Below are positions 30,201-38,330 of a stretch of DNA of 64,000 bases, in pieces. The position numbers and the translations under genes were made by a program. The notes under the pieces were generated by a model, which was not told where the DNA came from, did no database searches, and was given only the letters and a program-made list of their open reading frames with translations. Source of the stretch: Colwellia sp. 1_MG-2023 (GTDB taxonomy: Bacteria > Pseudomonadota > Gammaproteobacteria > Enterobacterales > Alteromonadaceae); NCBI RefSeq assembly GCF_030546755.1, contig NZ_JAUOPE010000012.1, positions 1 through 64,000 on the forward strand, given 5' to 3'. Position 1 is the first letter of the stretch. Every line of letters begins with the position of its first letter.

Positions 30201-30449
30201 ATGGAAGGTCATAAAGGTTTAATTTACTTTGATATAAAAAATGCTTTAGCAATCTTTGATGAAGATGCCGCTAGAGTTTATCAATTACCTTTTGGTCAAT
30301 CAGCTACAGAAATACTTGATTACAGCATTAATGATGCAGGTCAATATGTATACGAAAGTGCTAATATAAGCCAAGGCGAATCACCAGTTGAATGGAAAGA
30401 TCGTGAATCTACTTGGTCTATGAAAATTGGTGTTAAGTATACGTTTTAA
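27273..30449 (+). CDS. TonB-dependent receptor, Oar-like
   Basis: A 1058-residue outer-membrane receptor. Order: signal peptide ending in SAMA (residues 1-25), a carboxypeptidase-regulatory-like beta domain (about 30-105), a plug with SLAGSNPRYNSLAVDGVNLN, and a large beta-barrel. It ends MKIGVKYTF with the terminal Phe typical of outer-membrane barrels. Oar-like receptors take up large or complex substrates using TonB energy. AAGGGAA precedes the ATG. Its position between a RutR-like nuclease/phosphatase operon and cdd-deoA suggests oligonucleotide, nucleotide or nucleoside uptake; that substrate is inference, and Oar proteins are otherwise often linked to peptides. Confidence 0.92.
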   Translation: MKTQRLSLISSAVILALGLSTSAMADDTSSAMRGTLVSTSGNAVTDATITIVHTPSGTKKTLTVNESGNFSAKGLRVGGPYTVTIDSDVYADKKLEGIYITLGDVFRISETLENEDIERISVTGSSNFYDPSKGSSSVFSGDDLSKSSAFNRDLKDIVRQNPMAVVGNDGVSLSLAGSNPRYNSLAVDGVNLNDDFGLAGNGYPTERSPISFDSIDQISVAIAPFTAKEGGFSGGKISVVTKSGTNDFSGSMFFEQAKDSWAGTPEHPDTNEDIDLSFNEESWGATLGGPIIKDTLFFFASYETFESPSSVDKGPSDANVANKVSQVSQAEVDRVVNIAQSKYGYDAGSWNNSIPLEDEKYSLKLDWNINDDHRASFTYSHGYSNSAGNQGAGNSDDLYLSSHWYNRSNEFDTYVGQLFSIWNENFSTEVKISQKESINGQIPLGGLSFGEAKIDTVNGGQIMIGPDDSRHANELTNETFQFRVSGEYLYEDHAISFGWEYEKVDVYNIFMQHYLGSWYFDSIDDFENGKANWFEYQNNPSLNRDDAAAAFSLGNHALYIEDSWDVTDTLNVTYGLRYELTINDDKPNANQGFKDRYGYSNDENLDGLDVFMPRVGFTWDATDELTIRGGVGRFSGGRPNVFISNAFTNDGSRIAAYKSFGDAIAESTFLQNADLNSVPQHAQDEVASAVLGGPNTNIDAIDPNFEIPTTMQYSLAADYVGDFSDYGLGDDWRISAEVLYKDNEKDMTWSDLSRTLDTSKGDNGYTVEGRPIYTLADPSRDNRDVLLTNTSGGHSLIETFSLAKNWNTGFKANFSYTHSSIRNRIDATGTSTNTAYNYNPVIDPENPSIGTSAYEVKHRLTLNLSYNTEVFDGYNTAFHMFWERKSGRPYSYLLGWNNRDGISGELDLTSANLPYIPTGADDGAVDFVNGLSYNEIIGELSKAGISSAGGYLPKNGYRAPWTTTLDLRLEQELPGFMEGHKGLIYFDIKNALAIFDEDAARVYQLPFGQSATEILDYSINDAGQYVYESANISQGESPVEWKDRESTWSMKIGVKYTF

Positions 30450-30465
30450 TTAACATTGCTGTGTT

Positions 30466-30496
30466 AAAAAAAGCCGAGTTAATTCTCGGCTTTTTT
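30466..30496 (+). terminator. Rho-independent terminator after the TonB receptor
   Basis: AAAAAGCCGAG pairs with CTCGGCTTTTTT around a TTAATT loop, 16 bp after the stop codon. It separates the receptor from cdd-deoA, which must have their own promoter or depend on read-through. Confidence 0.9.
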
Positions 30497-30572
30497 ATAT
30501 CAAAAATCATATACTTCTTAAATTGAATACACTATAGTTGACCAATTGGTAGGTTTTTATTGTGTAGTAAAA

Positions 30573-30983
30573 ATGACAGTTACAAATGAACAAAAAACAA
30601 AATTAGTTAATCAAGCTAAAGTAGCCTATGCAAGCGCATATGCACCCTATAGTAAGTTTCATGTAGGAGCAGCTGCATTAACTGCTCAAGATAATATTGT
30701 TAGCGGCTGTAATGTTGAAAATGCGTCTTATGGCTTAACGGTTTGTGCTGAACGAAATTGTATTGCACAAGCGGTAATTGGCGGCGAACAAGATTTTAAA
30801 ACTTTGGTCATTTATACCGAGCAAGAAAAACTAACACCACCATGCGGTGCGTGCCGACAAGTGATTGTTGAGTTTTTTGAACCACAAGCCATCATCATGG
30901 CTGTTAATCACTTAAACCAATCAAAAACATGGACAGTAGATGAACTTCTACCATCAGCTTTCACTCCTAAAGATCTTATTTAA
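30573..30983 (+). CDS. cdd: Cytidine deaminase (short tetrameric type)
   Basis: A 136-residue enzyme deaminating cytidine and deoxycytidine to uridine and deoxyuridine. The zinc and catalytic residues are C58 and E60 (VCAERNC) with C91 and C94 (PPCGACRQ). HVGAAAL and NVENASYG are the substrate loops. This is the small homotetrameric type, not the long dimeric enzyme of E. coli. The ATG at 30573 is preferred over TTG at 30546 because MTVTNEQK begins the family region; neither start has a strong ribosome site. deoA follows after 9 bp, forming a pyrimidine nucleoside salvage pair. Confidence 0.94.
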   Translation: MTVTNEQKTKLVNQAKVAYASAYAPYSKFHVGAAALTAQDNIVSGCNVENASYGLTVCAERNCIAQAVIGGEQDFKTLVIYTEQEKLTPPCGACRQVIVEFFEPQAIIMAVNHLNQSKTWTVDELLPSAFTPKDLI

Positions 30984-30992
30984 AGGTATTGT

Positions 30993-32303
30993 ATGTATCT
31001 TCCTCAAGAAATTATTCGTAGAAAACGCGATGGACTTAACCTTTCTCAGCAAAACATTAAGGATTTTGTTGATGGCTTAGTGACCGGTAAGTTTAATGAT
31101 GCGCAAGTTGGCTCTATGGCGATGGCTATTTTTCAACAAGGGATGAATACCGACGAAATTGTGCAGCTTACTCACGCTATGATGCATTCAGGTGATGTCA
31201 TTACTTGGCCTGAGCTTGACAAACCTGTCGTTGATAAACATTCAACAGGGGGAGTCGGTGATAAAGTCAGTTTTATGCTAGCAGCCATAGTGGCAAGTTG
31301 TGGAGCTTATGTGCCTATGATTGCGGGTCGTGGTTTAGGTCATACAGGCGGGACGGTTGATAAATTAGAAAGTATTAAAGGTTTTAATGTTCAACCTTCT
31401 ATTGCCGATTTTAAGCGTATTACTAAAGAGTTGGGCGTGGCGATTATTTCTCAAACCGATAATCTAGCTCCTGCAGATAAACGCTTATATGGTATTCGAG
31501 ATATTACTGCCACCGTTGAATCTATTCCGTTGATCACAGCGTCTATACTATCTAAAAAATTAGCGGCGGGATTAGATGCATTGGTAATGGATGTGAAAGT
31601 CGGTAATGGCGCAATGATGAATAATATTGAAGGAGCAACCGCATTAGCACAATCTATTGTTAATGTGGCAAAAGGTGCTGGCGTGAATACTCAAGCAATT
31701 ATTACTGACATGAACCAAGTATTAGGTTCAACGGCCGGTAATGCTTTAGAAATGAAAGAAACCGTTGATTATCTTACCGGTAAACAACGTGAGCCAAGAT
31801 TGCATCAAGTCACGTGTCAATTAGCCAGTGCAATGTTAGTAAACACAAAAATAGCTGATAACCATGCTAATGCTATGGAAAAAATAGAGCGAGTGTTGGC
31901 TTCAGGTGAAGCGGCTGAGTTGTTTAATGAAATGATCGCAAGCTTAGGAGGTCCCACTGATTTTATTGATAATCCATGGGGAGCTATGAATAAAGCAGAT
32001 ATTATAGTTGATATTTTAGCGCCACACAGTGGCTATATAGATACCATGCAAACACGTGATATTGGTTTAGCGGTTGTTGGTATGAAAGGCGGGCGTTCAG
32101 CCAACGGTCAACAAATTGATCATCGAGTCGGTTTTGATCGTATTTTACCTATTGGTACTTTGGTCAATCGTGGTGATGTTATTGCTCGTGTTCATGGCAG
32201 TGATGTCGACAGTACCAAAGTAGCACAAAAACAATACAACCAAGCCGTTACAATCAGTGAATCCATGCCTGAAAAACAACCCGTTATTCACAAAATCATC
32301 TAA
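30993..32303 (+). CDS. deoA: Thymidine phosphorylase
   Basis: A 436-residue enzyme cleaving thymidine or deoxyuridine with phosphate to the base and deoxyribose-1-phosphate. DKHSTGGVGDK forms the phosphate loop and the RGLGHTGGTVDKLES block is the substrate region; length matches E. coli DeoA (440). AAAGG before the ATG supports the start. It is coupled to cdd. deoB, deoC and deoD are not in the window, so the sugar phosphate would be handled elsewhere. The base released is the likely inducer of the RutR-like regulator (inference). Confidence 0.96.
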   Translation: MYLPQEIIRRKRDGLNLSQQNIKDFVDGLVTGKFNDAQVGSMAMAIFQQGMNTDEIVQLTHAMMHSGDVITWPELDKPVVDKHSTGGVGDKVSFMLAAIVASCGAYVPMIAGRGLGHTGGTVDKLESIKGFNVQPSIADFKRITKELGVAIISQTDNLAPADKRLYGIRDITATVESIPLITASILSKKLAAGLDALVMDVKVGNGAMMNNIEGATALAQSIVNVAKGAGVNTQAIITDMNQVLGSTAGNALEMKETVDYLTGKQREPRLHQVTCQLASAMLVNTKIADNHANAMEKIERVLASGEAAELFNEMIASLGGPTDFIDNPWGAMNKADIIVDILAPHSGYIDTMQTRDIGLAVVGMKGGRSANGQQIDHRVGFDRILPIGTLVNRGDVIARVHGSDVDSTKVAQKQYNQAVTISESMPEKQPVIHKII

Positions 32304-32350
32304 CTTTATTTGACACTTACTTTGTTACATTTCGTTATAAATTCTCTTTA

Positions 32351-32385
32351 AGTTATCCAACAATTAATTGAATCGTTGGATAACT
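32351..32385 (+). repeat. Perfect 11-bp stem downstream of deoA
   Basis: AGTTATCCAAC (32351-32361) pairs with GTTGGATAACT (32375-32385) over a 13-nt loop. No T run follows, so it is not a standard intrinsic terminator. It may stabilise the cdd-deoA mRNA 3' end or help termination. Confidence 0.55.
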
Positions 32386-32565
32386 CTCTTCCCTCGCGCT
32401 AATTTTTATTTCTGAAACATGTTGTTAATATTTCGATGAACTGTCTATTGTTAGAGTTCAATAACCTGTTATAGACTAAGAGAATATCTTATATTCAATA
32501 GGTTGGTATTCGATTGGTTATAAGTATTAAACAAAAATAAATTATTACAACAAAAGGGAACTCAG

Positions 32566-34194
32566 ATGGAAAGACGTGACTTTATAAAGTTATCTGGCGT
32601 AGGGGCAGGTGCTATTGCCTTACCTATTTCAGGTATGGCGGTATCTGCTGAACAATTGCTCGATAAACCAATGGATGTTATTTATAAGAAAAAATTAGCA
32701 GACATTGCGCTAAATGCAGCAAAAGCAAAAGGAGCAACTTATGCGGATGCTCGAATTGGTCGTTATTTGAATCAATTTGTTACCACACGTGAAACACGTG
32801 TCGATAATATTGTTAATACTGAATCAGCAGGCATAGGCGTACGCGTAATTGCTAACGGTACTTGGGGCTTTGCTTCAACTTCAAATATGACACCAGACAG
32901 TGTTGCCAAAGCAGCAGAGCAGGCCGTTGCAGTTGCAAAAGCAAACTCTAAATTTCAAACCGTGCCAGTGCAATTAGCACCTGTTAAAGGTGTTGGTGAC
33001 GTTAGTTGGCAAACGCCAATTAAAAAGAATGCTTTAGAAGTTCCCATTAAAGATAAAGTAGACCTGTTACTTTCTGCAAACGATGCTGCCTTAAAAAATG
33101 GTGCCAATTACATTACCTCAATTTTGTTCTTAGTAAATGAACAAAAATACTTTGCTTCTACCGATGGCTCTTATATTGACCAAGACGTACATCGATTATG
33201 GGCTCCATTTTTCGCAACGGCGGTAGGTAAGGAAGGCTTTAAGCAACGAACAGGTCTTGGTAATCCAGTAGGTATGGGCTTTGAATACCTTGATGGTAAA
33301 GAAGAAGATAAAATTCGTATTTCTGGTGCTAATGTTGGTTACAAAAACTCTTACGATATGGTTGAAGATGCCGCAGCTGCAGGTAAACAACTTAAAGCTA
33401 AATTAAAAGCTAAATCTGTAGAGCCAGGTAAATATGATTTGGTGCTTGACCCTGCTCATCTAATGTTAACTATTCATGAATCGGTAGGTCATCCATTAGA
33501 ACTCGATCGAGTATTAGGCTATGAAGCAAACTTTGCCGGAACAAGTTTTGCCACTTTAGATAAATGGAAAAGTAAAAAATTCCAGTATGGTTCTGATATC
33601 GTTAATTTATTTGCTGATAAAACCCAAGATTATTCATTGGGAAATGTTGGCTATGATGATGAAGGGGTTAAAACCAAAGAATGGGATTTGGTTAAAGATG
33701 GCGTGTTAGTTAATTATCAAGCAACACGTGATCAAGTACATATGATAGATCAAAAAGAATCTCATGGTTGTTGTTATTCTCAAAGCTGGCGAGATGTGCA
33801 GTTCCAACGTATGCCTAATGTTTCATTAAAACCTAATGAAAAAGATATTTCCGCTGAAGATGTGATTAAAGATGTTGAAAACGGGATTTACATCGCTGGT
33901 CGTGGCTCATTTTCAATTGATCAACAGCGTTATAACTTTCAATTTGGCGGCCAGTTATTTTACGAAATTAAGAACGGTAAAATTACTGAGCAAATTGAAG
34001 ACGTGGCATACCAATCTAATACCCAGCAATTTTGGAATAGTTGTACCCAAATGGCAGGGAAATCCGATTATCGCTTAGGCGGTTCTTTCTTCGATGGTAA
34101 AGGTCAGCCTTCTCAAGTAAGTGCTGTTTCACATGGTTGTCCAACGACGCGTTTTAATGACATCAATGTTATTAACACAGCGCGCAAAGTGTGA
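32566..34194 (+). CDS. TldD-like metalloprotease with Tat signal
   Basis: A 542-residue TldD/PmbA-family protein. The N-terminus ERRDFIKLSGVGAGAIALP is a twin-arginine signal followed by a hydrophobic stretch, so it is predicted to be exported folded. Residues 304-309 (HESVGH) are the HEXXXH zinc site of TldD. A C-terminal Cys in SHGCPTTRF (about 525) could be the third ligand, as Cys is in E. coli TldD. Classical TldD is cytoplasmic and works with TldE/PmbA to degrade or trim unfolded peptides. It is the first gene of an eight-gene operon; AAAGGGA precedes the ATG. Confidence 0.93.
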   Translation: MERRDFIKLSGVGAGAIALPISGMAVSAEQLLDKPMDVIYKKKLADIALNAAKAKGATYADARIGRYLNQFVTTRETRVDNIVNTESAGIGVRVIANGTWGFASTSNMTPDSVAKAAEQAVAVAKANSKFQTVPVQLAPVKGVGDVSWQTPIKKNALEVPIKDKVDLLLSANDAALKNGANYITSILFLVNEQKYFASTDGSYIDQDVHRLWAPFFATAVGKEGFKQRTGLGNPVGMGFEYLDGKEEDKIRISGANVGYKNSYDMVEDAAAAGKQLKAKLKAKSVEPGKYDLVLDPAHLMLTIHESVGHPLELDRVLGYEANFAGTSFATLDKWKSKKFQYGSDIVNLFADKTQDYSLGNVGYDDEGVKTKEWDLVKDGVLVNYQATRDQVHMIDQKESHGCCYSQSWRDVQFQRMPNVSLKPNEKDISAEDVIKDVENGIYIAGRGSFSIDQQRYNFQFGGQLFYEIKNGKITEQIEDVAYQSNTQQFWNSCTQMAGKSDYRLGGSFFDGKGQPSQVSAVSHGCPTTRFNDINVINTARKV

Positions 34195-34233
34195 TCTTTA
34201 CGAAAAGAATAAATTATAAGGAAGAAAATAATC

Positions 34234-35568
34234 ATGACAATTGTAACAGAACAACATGCTAAAGAGCTGTTAACAAAAGTAATAGCTTACTCGAAAGCTG
34301 ATGAAATAGAATGTAACTTAGATGGTCGCATTGGCGGTAATATCCGTTATGCTCGAAATACCGTGTCTACAGCGGGTGAATCAAGTGATTTAACCTTAGC
34401 GGTTCAGTCAACATTTGGTAAAAGAGTAGGTGTTGCCACCATTAATGAATTTGATGATGCCTCATTAGAGAAAGTAGTACGACGATCGGAAGAGTTAGCG
34501 AAATTAGCGCCGGAAAATCCAGAGCATATGCCAAATTTTGGCAAGCAAAGCTATCAAAAATCTTCAACTTACTTTCCTAATACGGCAAAAGTTACCCCAG
34601 AAGACAGAGCGCAAGCAGCTGAAAATAGTATTAAACCATCGAAAGCAAATGATTTAGTCTCTTCAGGTTTTCTTGAAGAAGAAGTCACTTGTACTGCCAT
34701 AATGAACAGCAGTGGTTTATTTGCGTATAACACAGCAACTAATGTCGACTTTTCAGTGACAATCCGAACCAAAGATGGCAAAGGGTCTGGCTGGGCGTCA
34801 CGTAATTACAGTGATGTTAATTTACTTGATACTAAAGAAGCGTCTGAAATTGCGATTGAAAAATCTAAAGGTTCTGTTGATGCCAAAGAAATGGAGCCTG
34901 GCAAATACACGGTTATTTTAGAGCCAGCAGCAAGCGTTGGCTTATTAGACCGTTTAGCAGGCGCATTTGATCAAAGGCAAGCAGATGAAGGTCGTAGCTT
35001 CTTAAGTAATCAAGTTGAAGAAGGTAAAGAGGGGCCTAAAAATAAACTAGGCCAAAAAATGTTTGATGAACGTGTTCATATTTATTCTGATCCGAATCAT
35101 CCTATTGCACCTTCAGCTCCTTTTGCAGGCAATGGTTATCCGAGAAATAAAGTGGACTGGATCAAAGATGGTGTGATTCAAAACATACCAAATACACCAT
35201 ATTGGGCAAAACACACAGGTACAAAATACGTACCTCGTGGTGGCAGTTTTATTATGGCTGGTGGTGACGAAACACTTGAGAATATGATCAAAAATACCCG
35301 TCGCGGTATTTTGGTTACACGCCTTTGGTATATTCGTGCACTCGACCCTCAAACGCTTTTACAAACGGGTTTAACTCGCGATGGTACGTTTTATATTGAA
35401 AACGGTAAGATCAAATACCCGATCAAAAACTTCCGTTTCAATGAAAGCCCCATCGTTATGCTCAATAATATTGAAGCATTAGGTAAACCGGTACGTATCG
35501 ATGGCAACATGGTACCACCAATGAAGATTAGAGATTTTACATTCAGTAGTCTCTCTGACGCAGTATAG
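34234..35568 (+). CDS. TldE/PmbA-like protein, partner of the TldD homologue
   Basis: A 444-residue TldE/PmbA-family protein without an HEXXXH motif, as expected for the non-catalytic subunit. It lacks any signal peptide, while its partner upstream has a Tat signal. Either it is carried out as a complex, since Tat can export bound partners, or the complex forms inside. AAGGAAG precedes the ATG, and the gene lies 39 bp after tldD. Features include GGNIRYARNTVSTAGES near the start and VTRLWYIRALDPQTLLQTG in the C-terminal domain. No frameshift is seen. Confidence 0.92.
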   Translation: MTIVTEQHAKELLTKVIAYSKADEIECNLDGRIGGNIRYARNTVSTAGESSDLTLAVQSTFGKRVGVATINEFDDASLEKVVRRSEELAKLAPENPEHMPNFGKQSYQKSSTYFPNTAKVTPEDRAQAAENSIKPSKANDLVSSGFLEEEVTCTAIMNSSGLFAYNTATNVDFSVTIRTKDGKGSGWASRNYSDVNLLDTKEASEIAIEKSKGSVDAKEMEPGKYTVILEPAASVGLLDRLAGAFDQRQADEGRSFLSNQVEEGKEGPKNKLGQKMFDERVHIYSDPNHPIAPSAPFAGNGYPRNKVDWIKDGVIQNIPNTPYWAKHTGTKYVPRGGSFIMAGGDETLENMIKNTRRGILVTRLWYIRALDPQTLLQTGLTRDGTFYIENGKIKYPIKNFRFNESPIVMLNNIEALGKPVRIDGNMVPPMKIRDFTFSSLSDAV

Positions 35569-35624
35569 ATAGAAGTATTGAGCGCTAACCTAAAAGGTTA
35601 GTGCTCAATTTTCTTTATCTAATT

Positions 35625-36326
35625 ATGAATAAAAGACAATTTATAAAGTCATTATCAGCACTCGCAGCAGCAAACATCATCCCAAATGTCGTTAATGCAG
35701 AACAAACTTCTGTCTTTGATTTTTATTTCACGCGATTAAGTTATGAATCGGGTGATTGGGAAGTAGATGAAAGAATGCCGGCCAATGTGTTAAATTCGCT
35801 GATTGAATACACCAGTTTACGCGTTGATTTAAAAGAGCGCATTATTCCGTTGTCAGATCCGCAAATGCTTAATTCGCCATTTTGCTATATGGCAGGGCAT
35901 CGGCTTGTGCAATTTAATCATGAAGAAAAACAAAACTTTAAGACCTATGTTGAAAACGGTGGTTTTGTATTTGTTGATGACTGTAATCATGATATTGATG
36001 GCATGTTTGCTCGCACGTTTGAGAAACAAATGGCAGAAATGTTTGGTGAACAAGCACTAAAAAAAATTCCTAATGATCATGCTATTTATTCATCATTTTT
36101 TACCTTTGATGGGCCACCAAGAACTTCTATAGAGTTAAATGGTTGGGGCGATGATCTTGTCCATAATTATTTAAAAGCCATTGAAATTAATGGCCGAATT
36201 GCGGTGTTATACAGTAATAAAGATCTCGGTTGTGAATGGGATTATGACTTTCGAAACAAACGCTGGTTAAAAGTAGATAATACTCGATTTGCCGTTAACA
36301 TTGTCATTTATTCAATGACCACCTAA
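35625..36326 (+). CDS. DUF4159 protein with Tat-like signal
   Basis: A 233-residue protein starting MNKRQFIKSLSALAAANIIP. This is a Tat-like leader but with Lys-Arg instead of Arg-Arg, so export route is uncertain. The body fits DUF4159: FYFTRLSYESGDWEVDERMP, then CYMAGHRLVQFN, then GGFVFVDDCNHD, a flavodoxin/glutaminase-like fold of unknown function. The ATG at 35625 was preferred over 35601 because it places the signal motif at the terminus. DUF4159 genes are commonly found beside MoxR and Bat-type genes, as here. Confidence 0.85.
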   Translation: MNKRQFIKSLSALAAANIIPNVVNAEQTSVFDFYFTRLSYESGDWEVDERMPANVLNSLIEYTSLRVDLKERIIPLSDPQMLNSPFCYMAGHRLVQFNHEEKQNFKTYVENGGFVFVDDCNHDIDGMFARTFEKQMAEMFGEQALKKIPNDHAIYSSFFTFDGPPRTSIELNGWGDDLVHNYLKAIEINGRIAVLYSNKDLGCEWDYDFRNKRWLKVDNTRFAVNIVIYSMTT

Positions 36327-36369
36327 TTAACACTAAACCTCATTAAAAAGTCACGAAAATAGGCAAGCT

Positions 36370-37389
36370 ATGAACGAAGAAGCATTAAACGAGCAACAAG
36401 TAAAAGAAGCGTTAAGTAAATTACAGCACGTTATTGATGAAGTGGGAAAGGTGATTGTTGGGCAACAAGATGTTATTGAAGAATTACTGATCTGTATTCT
36501 TGCCGGTGGTCATTGTTTATTGGAAGGTGTACCGGGGCTTGCGAAAACATTAATGGTAAGTTCTTTAGCAAAGACACTTGAATTAGATTTTAATCGAGTG
36601 CAGTTTACACCTGATTTAATGCCCAGTGATATTGTTGGCACCGAAATTTTAGAAACCGACCATGACAGCGGTGATCGCTTTTTCAAATTTCAACAAGGAC
36701 CTGTTTTTACTAATATTTTATTGGCTGATGAGATCAACCGAACTCCCCCTAAAACACAAGCGGCGTTACTTGAAGCGATGCAAGAAAAATCAGTGAGTTA
36801 TGGCGGAAAAGCGTATCAATTACCACAACCATTTTTTGTCTTAGCGACTCAAAACCCTGTTGAACAAGCCGGTACTTATCCTTTACCTGAAGCTCAACTC
36901 GATAGATTTTTAATGTTAGTCCGTGTTGGCTATCCGAGTGCTTCTGATGAAATAGAGATCTTAAAACGCACGACAGGTAATGTTTCTGCTACGTTGAGCA
37001 AAGTGCTCTCAGGTGAAGCAATGTTGGTGTTACAAAAATTAACCCGCTCGGTAGAAATATCTGACGCACTTGTAGGTTATGTGACGGACATTGTAAGAGC
37101 GACACGAACAGACAATGAACAGAAAAGTAGTTGTGAAAAAGTAAATGATTATATTCGATGGGGAGCTGGCCCTCGTGCAGGGCAAGCACTGGTACTTTGT
37201 GCAAAAGCGAAAGCGTTATTGTCAGGGCGTTATGCAGTAACGTTAGCAGATATTAATTTTGTCGCCTACGCCGTACTTAGACATCGTATGTTATTAAACT
37301 TTCAAGCAGAAGCGGAAAATATTTCGACAGATAATGTTATCAAAGCGTTGTTGGCGGATGTTAAACAGCCGATAAGCCCACTTGTTTAA
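36370..37389 (+). CDS. MoxR family AAA+ ATPase
   Basis: A 339-residue MoxR-type AAA+ ATPase. Walker A is GVPGLAKT (residues about 56-63) and Walker B ILLADEINR (about 117-125), followed by the MoxR signature PPKTQAALLEAMQEKSV. MoxR proteins act as chaperones that help assemble or activate proteins, usually with a vWA partner. The next gene encodes such a DUF58/vWA protein, 22 bp downstream. It is cytoplasmic, and the catalytic residues look intact. Confidence 0.95.
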   Translation: MNEEALNEQQVKEALSKLQHVIDEVGKVIVGQQDVIEELLICILAGGHCLLEGVPGLAKTLMVSSLAKTLELDFNRVQFTPDLMPSDIVGTEILETDHDSGDRFFKFQQGPVFTNILLADEINRTPPKTQAALLEAMQEKSVSYGGKAYQLPQPFFVLATQNPVEQAGTYPLPEAQLDRFLMLVRVGYPSASDEIEILKRTTGNVSATLSKVLSGEAMLVLQKLTRSVEISDALVGYVTDIVRATRTDNEQKSSCEKVNDYIRWGAGPRAGQALVLCAKAKALLSGRYAVTLADINFVAYAVLRHRMLLNFQAEAENISTDNVIKALLADVKQPISPLV

Positions 37390-37411
37390 TGGTAGGTTTT
37401 ATTCGTAATCA

Positions 37412-38329
37412 ATGAAAAATTTTATCGATCCTAAAACCTTATCACGTGTAAAAGATTTACCTTTAGTGGCTAAAACTATTGCGCAAGGATTTTTGCATGG
37501 TATTCATTCGAGCGTACAACGAGGCGTTGGCATCGAATTTAGTCAATATCGTGTTTATGAGCCTGGTGATGAGCTGTCTAAAGTTGACTGGAAATTATTT
37601 GCTCGCTCTGATCGTTATTTTGTTCGAGAAGCTGAACGAGAAAGTGATATTAATATTTGGTTAGTGATCGATAGCAGTGCATCTATGGCGCAAAAATCGG
37701 TTGGCACAGGTAACAATAGTGGTTTAACTAAGTTGCAATATAGCCAATTTTTAGCCGCTACCATGGCATATTTAGGGCAAAACCAAGGGGATAATGTTGG
37801 CTTATTAGGCTTATCTACCCAGCAAAAACAATTTTTGCCTGCGCTATCGGGGCAACGACATTATCAAAAAGTGTTAATTAATTTAGCGCAAATTAATAGT
37901 GGCGGGCATTTTCCATCGGCAAGTAGCATTCGTTCGCAGTTACATTCCATGCAAAAGTCCGGACTTATATTTGTGATCAGTGACTTTTATCAATACGACA
38001 ATACGAATGAAAATGATGTGGTCAATATTGTTGCTGATTTAGTCAATGACAGAACGGATGTTATCGCTATTCAGTTGCAATCAAATGATGAAATAGAATT
38101 TTCATTTAAGGGGGCACTTAAAGTTGAAGATTTAGAAACGAAACAGCAATTACTCCTTTCATCAACGCAAGCAAAAGCCGCTTATTTAAAAACACGTAAC
38201 GAATTTAATCAGCAATTAACAGACTCTTTTTCCACTAAACGTATAAAGCATTGGCCAGTAAATATTGATCTGCCATTAGATGAAACCTTGTTTCAGTTTT
38301 TAAAAATAAGACAAAAGGTCAGTTGTTAA
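37412..38329 (+). CDS. DUF58 domain vWA protein
   Basis: A 305-residue DUF58 protein. The diagnostic GVGIEFSQYRVYEPGDELSK block is at about residues 40-60, followed by DWKLFARSDRYFVREAE. The metal-site motif DSSASM (about 88-93) opens a von Willebrand A-like domain. It partners MoxR ATPases in many bacteria. It has no membrane segment, unlike many DUF58 proteins. The stop is 1 bp before the ATG of the next gene, so translation is linked. Confidence 0.94.
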   Translation: MKNFIDPKTLSRVKDLPLVAKTIAQGFLHGIHSSVQRGVGIEFSQYRVYEPGDELSKVDWKLFARSDRYFVREAERESDINIWLVIDSSASMAQKSVGTGNNSGLTKLQYSQFLAATMAYLGQNQGDNVGLLGLSTQQKQFLPALSGQRHYQKVLINLAQINSGGHFPSASSIRSQLHSMQKSGLIFVISDFYQYDNTNENDVVNIVADLVNDRTDVIAIQLQSNDEIEFSFKGALKVEDLETKQQLLLSSTQAKAAYLKTRNEFNQQLTDSFSTKRIKHWPVNIDLPLDETLFQFLKIRQKVSC

Positions 38330-38330
38330 T

